The notes under the pieces are model-generated. The model made no database searches. It was not told where the DNA came from and saw only the letters and a list, made by a program, of their open reading frames with translations. A stretch of 64,000 bases of DNA from Limonium bicolor (Eukaryota; Streptophyta; Magnoliopsida; Caryophyllales; Plumbaginaceae). Position numbers and translations under genes: made by a program. The stretch spans positions 146,188,982 to 146,252,981 of the forward strand of contig CM041781.1 in assembly GCA_023374045.1 (NCBI GenBank). Reading direction: 5' to 3'. Below, in pieces: positions 56,828-64,000 of this stretch (its first letter is position 1; every line of letters begins with the position of its first letter).

Positions 56828-58891
56828 TGTTATGCCCCAGTTTTTTTTTCTATTTTATTTCATCTGGTTTCAAATTCGCAAGGGAGTTTTATAACTTTCT
56901 CATCTTATTTTAGTGGGATTATGTCATCAACGATATAATTCCTAAGTTAGAAGAAAGGAGGGTTAATCTTGTCCTTTTTGGACTTGTTACTAATTAGGGA
57001 GTTGGAGAGTTAGAAAACTAAATTCTTTTTAGATATCCTAACTCTTATTTATTATTCTCTCTCATTTTTATTTCTCGATCATCCCTCTCGACAGTTTTCT
57101 TCCTCCTCCTCTCAACTCTCGTTCTGCAGAAACTTCCCCTCCCTTGCTCTCTTCTTCACAATTCCTCAATCTTGCAAATTAATTAGTCTGGTGTCTAACT
57201 TCTGCATCGATGATTCCAATCCGTACAGTCCGAGTGTGCGTTGCTGTTCGTCGGTCAAGTTCCTTGCTTCTTCCTTCGATGTTGGTCCTCTTTGAGTTGT
57301 GCGAGCGTTTGTGATTTTGGGATGTAATTCGAGTGGAGCAGATTGTAGAGTCTACAGAGATGGCTTAGCGTCGGATGTGAGGTAGGTGGTGAATGGATTC
57401 GGGTGGATGTGTTCACCCACGGTGGTTCTGTTTATGATTTCTTTGACTCTCTGATTGATGATGTTTTGGGTTGATTTTGATGTGCGTTTGATGCGTAAAA
57501 ACCCCGTGGAAATGTGTTTTCGATTGGCTATTTTGCTATAATAAATTATGTATGTTTTGTGGGGGAATTGTGGCTTGGTTCTGGCTGATTTCCGAAAGTG
57601 ATTTTGCAGTTTTCGCAGTGTCCGAACATGTGTCCGAACATTGAATTTCGGACATCATACGCCGGCAGATTTTCAGACTCTCGATTTAGGTCCGAACATG
57701 CAAGGTCGGACGCATGTTCGGACCGGTCTTTGTTTTAGCATAACTTCTTCGTCTGAGCTCCGTTTTGAGTGTCGTTTACGGCGTTGGATTCCTCTTTTTG
57801 AGTACTATCTGTTCTGATATGTTTTAGCACATGTATATGTGTACCTTAATTTGAAAGTTCTCAACAAGCCTTGGAACTCTGATTTGCTCTAGAAGAGTGT
57901 TTGAGCTTCTACGCTTCTGTTTTGTTTTTGGGTTTGATAGTCAGTGTATGACTTTTGTTTTGATAAGGGCTTATGATCTGTTTGATGTGCTTCGACCCTC
58001 CGTTCTGTTATGTTAAGGCTTCTGTGTTGTTTTGTAAAGCCCCTGTTTTGGGACCTAGATGTTTAGCTTCTGAGCCTTGGATAGTCGGGTCTGGCTGTCC
58101 CGTAGCATGCTGCGCAGAAATTCCTTCTGTTATTCCCTCGGGTTCCCTTCTGTTCTGTCTCTCAGGGTCCCTTGGATGTTTAGTGACCGACGGGTCCATA
58201 GCTGTCTCTACGGCTTCTGTTGTGGGATCTTCGGATCCATAGGACGTTATGTGAGTCCTTCTGATGTGTCAGCTGGTGTCTAGTGTCCCACCTCTGTTTT
58301 GATTGAGCTTCTGATATGAACTTCTCAGTTTGTGGTTTGCTTTGTTCTGATTTAAGACTTCTGTTCAGTTTGCTCAGTTTCTGCTTCTCTACTCTGATTT
58401 GACAAACTTCTATTTCGGTTCTGACCTGTCACTCCTCTGATTTGAGAAAGCTTCATTCTCTATCTAACTTCTATTACAAATTACAGTCTGATTTGCTAAG
58501 CTTATGTATGAGTTTACGATTATGTCCAATATATGTTTTGAGCATGCTCAGCTGATGAAGTTTATCACCTGCTGAGCTATAGTTTGGCTCACCCCTATTT
58601 CCGTCTGATTTGCAGGTTTAAGTTTCCTTGAAGACTCCGCTCTGCTTTCTGCTTCGTCTTTCACTTTGTATTTGTAGTTGTGGCTTAAGGCCCTTTTTAA
58701 TTTGATTCTGTTATGTAATGTAGTTTGGCTTCTGTATGTAATGTCAGTTAGATCTTGTAAACTCTTTTGGTATTTATACAAGTTTGTTATTTGGTTTTGG
58801 GATTCGTTTTGCTTAGAGCCTTGCGACGTTAGGTAGTAGACTCGCGGCGTGTAACGGCCCTAACTCCTAGGCCGGTTTTGGGGTCGTTACA
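56828..58891 (+). mobile_element. Element D, 3' LTR (2064 bp)
   Basis: Starts TGTTATGCCCCAG and ends GGGGTCGTTACA, followed by the CCAAG duplication. It differs from the 5' LTR by scattered substitutions and one deletion near 57430. Confidence 0.96.
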
Positions 58892-58896
58892 CCAAG
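58892..58896. repeat. Target site duplication of element D (right)
   Basis: CCAAG follows the LTR and equals 52583-52587. The RT reading frame resumes right after it. Confidence 0.95.
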
Positions 58897-60017
58897 TATC
58901 TTTTCTTGGTCATGTGATTTCTGAAGCCGGGATCGCTGTTGATCCGGCAAAGATAGATGCAGTGCGCACCTGGCCTAGGCCGAAGACAGTTACCGACATA
59001 CAGAGCTTCCTCGGTCTGGCAGGATATTACAGGAGGTTTGTGAAGGACTTCTCCAGTGTCTCGAAGCCGATGAATTCCTTAATGAAGAAGGATGCACCAT
59101 TCGAGTGGACAGTCAACTGTGAGAGTTCTTTCCAGAGTCTCAAGGATGCTCTGACATCTGCACCAGTCCTGACTTTACCAGACGGTTCAGATGGTTTTGA
59201 GGTCTATTGTGACGCATCAGGCAGAGGTATGGGATGTGTATTGATGCAGCACGGGAAGGTCGTGGCTTACGCCTCCCGGCAATTGAAGAAACACGAAGAG
59301 AACTACCCTACCCACGATTTAGAATTGGGTGCCATAGTCTTCGCATTGAAGATATGGCGACATCATTTGTATGGGGTAAGCGTGACAATATATTCTGACC
59401 ACAAGAGTTTAAAATACTTGTTCACTCAGAAGGAGTTGAACATGAGACAAAGAAGGTGGGACGAGTTCTTAAACGACTACGACATCAATTTACAGTACAA
59501 GGAGGGTAAAGCAAATGTGGTAGCTGACGCACTGAGTCGTCGAGCACACTCTCTCCATTCGCTAGTCTCTCATTCTAGCTTGGTTGAAGAGGTGCGGAGT
59601 GCTCAGATGTCGGATCAGTATATGTTGGAGATCAGGCAGAAGCTTATTGATGGCACATTCGAGGGTCAGAAGTACGACTTCCGACTCCACGATGATGACC
59701 TGATTAGGCTTAATGGCCGACTGTGTATTCCAAGTAGTAGCGCTGAGCTGAAAGAGCGCATACTGAGTGAATCTCACTGTTCTACGACTTCGATTCACCC
59801 CGGAGCTTCAAAAATGTATAAGGGTATGAAAAGATATTTTTGGTGGACAAACATGAAAAAGGATGTGAACGATTATGTGTTGAGGTGTCTCACTTGTCAA
59901 AAGGTCAAGTTTGAGCACCGACGGCCTGGTGGTATGGTACAACCAATGCCAGTGCTTGAGTGGAAGTTCCATGACATTTCTATGGACTTAGTAGTAGGGC
60001 TTCCGCCTACAAGGTGA
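58897..60017 (+). pseudogene. pol: Element C pol: RT 3' part, RNase H, integrase zinc finger
   Basis: An open frame carries the RT connection ([22 protein letters not shown]). RNase H follows at about 59190-59550, with acidic residues in EVYCDAS (Asp codon 59211-59213), [15 protein letters not shown] and VADALSR. The integrase HHCC finger is next ([10 protein letters not shown] ... CLTCQ), then the first core aspartate ([10 protein letters not shown]). The frame ends TGA at 60015-60017 through a frameshift in the PPTRG region. Together with 51768-52587 it would be one polyprotein but for element D and the lesions. Confidence 0.94.
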
Positions 60018-61032
60018 TGTCTGAATATGATTTGGGTTGTTGTTGACCGACTGACCAAGGTGGCTAGATTCATACCGATGAAGGACGCCTGGAAAGTGGC
60101 AAAGCTTGCATAACTCTTCGACAGAGATACCAGATTGTGTAAGACATCATGGGGTACCGAAAACGATTGTGTCTGACAGGGATACCAGATTTCTCTCGAG
60201 GTACTGGAAATCCACACGGGAAGCGCTTGGTACCGAGCTGAAGCTAAGTACGGCATTCCACCCGCAGACCGATGGTCAGAGTGAGCGCACCATCCAGACA
60301 CTCGAGGATATGTTACGTGCATGTGCACTTGACTTTCAGACCAGCTGGATTGACAAGTTACATCTGATCGAGTTCAGCTACAACAACAGTTACCATGCTT
60401 CGATCAAGATGTCTCCCTTCCAGGCTTTGTACGGTAGACCATGCCGCACGCCATTATGCTGGGATGAGTCGAGTGAGACGGTCATTATAGGACCAGAGTA
60501 TCTGGAGCAAGTACAGTCAGAAGTACGCCAGATCCGGGCTAACATGAAGGCAGCTCGGGATAGGCAGAAATCATACGCCGATGTGTGCAGACGTGACCTG
60601 GAGTTCGCCGTGGGCGATCAGGTATTTCTTAGAGTATCCCCCATGAAGGGAGTGTTTCGTTTTGGCCAGAAAGGCAAGTTGAGCCCGAAATATGTGGGGC
60701 CTTATGTTGTGACGGAGCGGATAGGCCCGGTAGCTTACAGGCTAGATTTACCTGCTGAGCTGGGCAAGGTACACGATGTATTTCATGTGTCCCAGTTGAA
60801 GAAATATATGTCTCATCCGTCTCATGTACTTCAGCCTGAAAGGCTAACCTTAGAGCCAACCATGCGATCAGTGGAGACTCTCGTACGGATTCAGGACACT
60901 AAGACTCGAGCCACTCGCCATAAGTCTGTGAGACTGGTGAAAGTCCTCTGGTCTAACCAGGACGTCGAGGAGGCCACCTAGGAGCTGAAAGATAAGATGA
61001 AGGCGAAGTACCAGTTGTTGTTTACTTCTTAG
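60018..61032 (+). pseudogene. pol: Element C pol: integrase core and chromodomain-like tail
   Basis: After the frameshift, [19 protein letters not shown] continues to a stop near 60110 and a further shift near 60125. The frame then stays open through TIVSDRDTRFLS (second Asp), GQSERTIQTLEDML (catalytic Glu), SPFQALYGRPCRTPLCW, GDQVFLRVSPMKGVFRFG and FHVSQLKKY. The tail ends LVKVLWSNQDVEEAT, where a TAG at 60979-60981 stands in place of the Trp codon in element A. The natural end is TAG 61030-61032. The tail is a degenerate chromodomain of the chromovirus type. Confidence 0.92.
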
Positions 61033-61046
61033 TGTTTGTGTGTATA

Positions 61047-61081
61047 GGGTACAGGGCGTACCCCTATTTTAAGGGGGGTAG
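61047..61081 (+). other. Post-pol hairpin and polypurine tract, element C
   Basis: GGGTAC-AGGGC-GTACCC (61047-61063), 15 nt after the pol stop, is followed by TTTTAAGGGGGGTAG. No second tract is seen at the LTR, which starts about 130 bp further on after the non-purine sequence TACTTTCCAAA. Confidence 0.75.
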
Positions 61082-61209
61082 AGCCGTTTCGGTTATGTGT
61101 GTATGACATGTATTTAAATACATTGTCTATGTTATGTTGTTACGGACCGTTGTGTCTTGTCCATGTTGTTGTGTTACAGACCGTTGAGTCTGAATTAATA
61201 CTTTCCAAA
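61082..61209 (+). other. Element C 3' spacer
   Basis: 128 bp with a repeated TACGGACCGTTG / TACAGACCGTTG motif. No gene. Confidence 0.6.
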
Positions 61210-62493
61210 TGAAATACCTCAAACCTTAGTATGTGGTTTAGACATTAAAATATGGTATAATAAGGCTAAAAAGTGCCTTATAAACATTAGTGAACAATTT
61301 AAACCACAGTAAACACAAATAAATACCTTAAAGTTGATAGGGGCGAAAATGGTTTTCTTGCAGTCTGTTGCCTACCGGTTTACACCGGATTGTGTGTTGT
61401 ATGTTTTTATGAGTGTTATGACCTTGTAAGATTAAGGCATGTAATGAGTTTACAGTTGTTTAAGTTATTGTATCGGAAGGATGTGTCTCATTTCCCTTCT
61501 ATGTGTGTGTGTGTGTGTAACGTGTCCTAAACACTTGCTTGTGAATTTGTTGATTAAGTACAACAATGGGACTTCTAACAAGTGCTAACCGGGGAAGTGA
61601 GGAGTCCGGTAGTTCCGGCCACGCGTGTGAGTATGGGAGTCGATGTCATAACCGGTTCGATTCTCTTTGTATGTTAAGGTTGTCTTCTCTTTTGGTCTTC
61701 AACCTTCCCTTTAGCTTAACCAAGGCTATTTTACTGACTCACGTCGGGCCACAGAGGCATACTATGTTTGTTCGGTGTGCTTGGATCACTATATCCGATG
61801 CACCTTTGTGTTAAGTTATTCGTTCAATTTAACAGGACGGTAACGAGTTATGTAACAAGCTTAGCATGAGTTTGGCAACATTCTCTATGCTCTCCATGTG
61901 ATCTAATTGTGTTGGTTCGTTTCCTAAAAGGATTTGTTCTTGTATGTTATGTGTGATGTTGTTATGCAATACTCTTGCTATGATATATATGTTGTATGTT
62001 TAAAATGAATGCCATGTCATCATGACAATTAGTTGCGCGTATCCCGGTAGCCGATGGGCTGCGCGTTAACCATACCAGCCAAGGGTTGCTGACCCCCTCG
62101 GGGGCTCCATATTTATATTTGCAGGATGAGGATCGAAGAAGCGGAGTGGCTGTAGATCCTAGGTTGTAGAAATACTTTTGGTACCTTTTGGTTGGTAGGC
62201 CCGGGATGCGCCTGTGCTCCCGTGGCGGTATATTTTGGATAACGAATACATTACAGTGACAGTTTACAGTGATGGTTGTAAATAAATACTCGGTATTGTA
62301 TATTATGTATATATGGTTATTAGTTCTATGCTCGGGAGTCTGATCATCAGACCGGTACACTTGTATTTATTCTGTCTTGTTAACCACGTGGGTGGTTAAC
62401 GGCGTTGTAGCACCGAACCGTTTAGTTATTGTTTAGTTGTTTATTTCCGCTACGATTTAGGTAAATTGTTAAGTACGTAGTAGGGGTGTTACA
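61210..62493 (+). mobile_element. Element C, 3' LTR, internally deleted (1284 bp)
   Basis: Starts TGAAATACCTCAAACC and ends GGGGTGTTACA. It matches 40110-40250 and then 42921-44261, so about 2.67 kb is missing. The junction is within GGGCGAAAATGG at 61341-61352. The G-box inverted repeat is at 62380-62399. Confidence 0.94.
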
Positions 62494-62498
62494 AGTGT
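62494..62498. repeat. Target site duplication of element C (right)
   Basis: AGTGT follows the LTR end CA and equals 40105-40109. Confidence 0.93.
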
Positions 62499-63320
62499 CT
62501 TTACCGTTTCTGTATTACAATTACAATTTATCATATTACACTACATAACATTATTTTGTTAGTAAAAATAAATAGAAAAATTCACAAACAATATATTACT
62601 ATTAGTATTTAATTTACAATAAAAAACCTGAGAAAACAAAGAAAATAAAAATATTTATATAACCAATAAAATTTTAATTTTTATTATTTAAGTAAAAATT
62701 GTAACTTCAAAACTATATATTGTTATTTTCTTAATTTTATAATTCTTACAAATATAAAAGCGTAAAAAAGGAGAACAAGTGTTTCAAATTTTCTAATAAT
62801 GTTGTGTGAATTTATTTAGTGAAATTGTAACTTTTAATAATATATAATATTTTTGTAACTTTGTATGTTAATAAATTTATATACATTCATATTTCTATAT
62901 ACTTTTTAAATATTTTAGTTCATATATCAACAAGTTTGTATATTTATTGGTTCTTTAATTTTATTAATCTATGTGGTATTACAAATAATATATTATAAAT
63001 TAGTATTTTTAATGTTTTTTTATTTGACTAAAGAAGTACTATTTTTTATAAATTATTTGAAGCATTGTGTAATATGTAACAAATAAAGTAAACTTGTAAA
63101 AAATGTCATATGATAAATTGCTTTTTTTAATCATTAGTCACAATAATTGCATTATGAAGGGAGAAATGAAGCGGAAGTGAAAGTGCGGAAACGAAAAAAT
63201 AGCATATGAGGGCATTTATGCTATTTTAACCGAACACCAAAACAAATAAATGAGGCAAAAGTAACATATGCCACAACATATATACTGGTAAATATGCTGC
63301 ATTTATGCTACAACCTGAAT
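62499..63320. other. AT-rich flank right of element C
   Basis: Very AT-rich sequence, no gene. GCATATGAGGGCATTTATGC and GGTAAATATGCTGC motifs near 63200-63300 resemble those at about 39950-40090. The two sides may belong to one older DNA transposon that C split. Confidence 0.4.
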
Positions 63321-64000
63321 GAATTGCGAGGTGTAATTGTCCATCAAATAGAGTTTCCAGTTTAAAACTACTCACACGCTTCTACCTTCTCTTAGTTATT
63401 CAAGTACGGTGTTGTAACACATAGTTACCACCGCTTTCAACTCATCTTCTGTTAAGGGATGTCTAGCAAAGTATCCCTCAGACTACTTAGGCGAGTAGTA
63501 CCATTAAGTGTCATTCACGACCAATTTCCATCTTTAATGAATGAACTTGTCATGTATACGAAATGAACACAAACACTTCTTCGAAGAGACACGTCCCCAC
63601 TAGACAGAATCGCCTTCAATTATGACTTTTTGGGTACGCTAGTATCACTCACATGTATGGGGCTTCCATCAACCGTCATCATGTGCAGGACAGAGTCCAC
63701 TCTGGGTAGGGTCTGTTTTTGTCAGAAAAACACCAATTTGCAAAAATATTCTTCAAAGCTACAAGACTATTAAATCCACACAATCCAGAGATGAAGTTTT
63801 ATCCCCTTCAAGTCAAAATAAAAAGAACAGGAATGACATAATTTGGCAAGAACGTCGAATTTGTTTTCATTCAATATGTTCTTTTACTGTATCTGTATGA
63901 AGAAAATTCATGTACAGTGAATCCGCAAGTCTAAAGTCAGCGTACGAGGTTCAAACAGTTTATAAACGCACATGGGAGCTCAACCAATCACCCTTAAAGC
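63321..64000 (-). other. Unassigned region with a possible decayed reading frame
   Basis: On the minus strand around 63410-63560, peptide-like stretches such as SEGYFARHPLTEDELKAVVTMCYNTVLE are seen, broken by stops upstream. I do not recognise the family. The rest of the stretch shows nothing I can name. Confidence 0.35.

Noticed and set aside
53746..58283. Matching frames in both D LTRs (53746-54056 and 57973-58283)
   Set aside because: LTRs are identical by origin, so the match is not evidence for coding, and no domain is seen.

Overview
The window is plant nuclear DNA, almost certainly from an angiosperm with a repeat-rich genome. I recognise no intact host gene, rRNA or conventional tRNA. 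Nearly all of it is nested LTR retrotransposons of the Ty3/gypsy chromovirus type. The RT, RNase H and integrase sequences and the degenerate C-terminal chromodomain are most like the Tekay/Del lineage. The primer sites match initiator tRNA-Met (TGGTATCAGAGC and variants), and the LTRs are 2 to 6.3 kb with TG...CA ends.

Layout. (1) Positions 1-12699: minus-strand non-autonomous element E (3' LTR running off the left edge, non-coding interior 1895-8043, 5' LTR 8044-12699). It is inserted in the 5' LTR of element B. (2) Element B, plus strand: rest of the 5' LTR 12700-13456, non-coding interior 13457-17842, and a very long 3' LTR (about 6.3 kb) in two pieces, 17843-20251 and 34576-38472. (3) Element A, minus strand, 20252-34575, splits the B 3' LTR and has a perfect 5-bp target duplication TAGAA. 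It carries decayed gag-pol. (4) B itself sits in a decayed minus-strand LTR, G (38473-39700), related to element D. (5) Element C, plus strand, 40110-62493, has target duplication AGTGT and is a second gag-pol element. It is interrupted by an LTR-only insertion F (46695-51019) and by a complete non-autonomous element D (52588-58891, target duplication CCAAG) inside the RT. (6) Positions 62499-64000 are AT-rich flank with perhaps a decayed reading frame.

The main discovery is that both gag-pol elements, A and C, carry a captured AlkB-type Fe(II)/2-oxoglutarate dioxygenase exon between the Gag zinc knuckles and the protease. It has the HxD...H iron ligands and the C-terminal arginine motif. The two copies differ clearly in sequence but keep the same gene structure: three gag exons, with GT donors conserved at homologous positions and mostly conserved AG acceptors, then the AlkB exon ending in a stop, then a protease-pol exon with its own conserved AG acceptor. 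The gag exon 3 donor is phase 1, and both the AlkB exon and the protease exon start in the matching phase. I infer that alternative splicing chooses between Gag-AlkB (exon included, stop) and Gag-Pol (exon skipped). This would be a splicing switch in place of frameshifting, linked to a nucleic-acid demethylase.

Structures shared by several families in the window are a covarying hairpin just upstream of a polypurine tract near the 3' end of the internal region, a hairpin that begins inside the primer-binding site, paired small hairpins near the LTR 3' end, and CpG-rich palindromic tandem repeats in otherwise AT-rich LTRs. All gag and pol frames contain stops or frameshifts, so both coding elements look dead as they stand. 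The AlkB frame of copy C is the best preserved, broken only by the F insertion.
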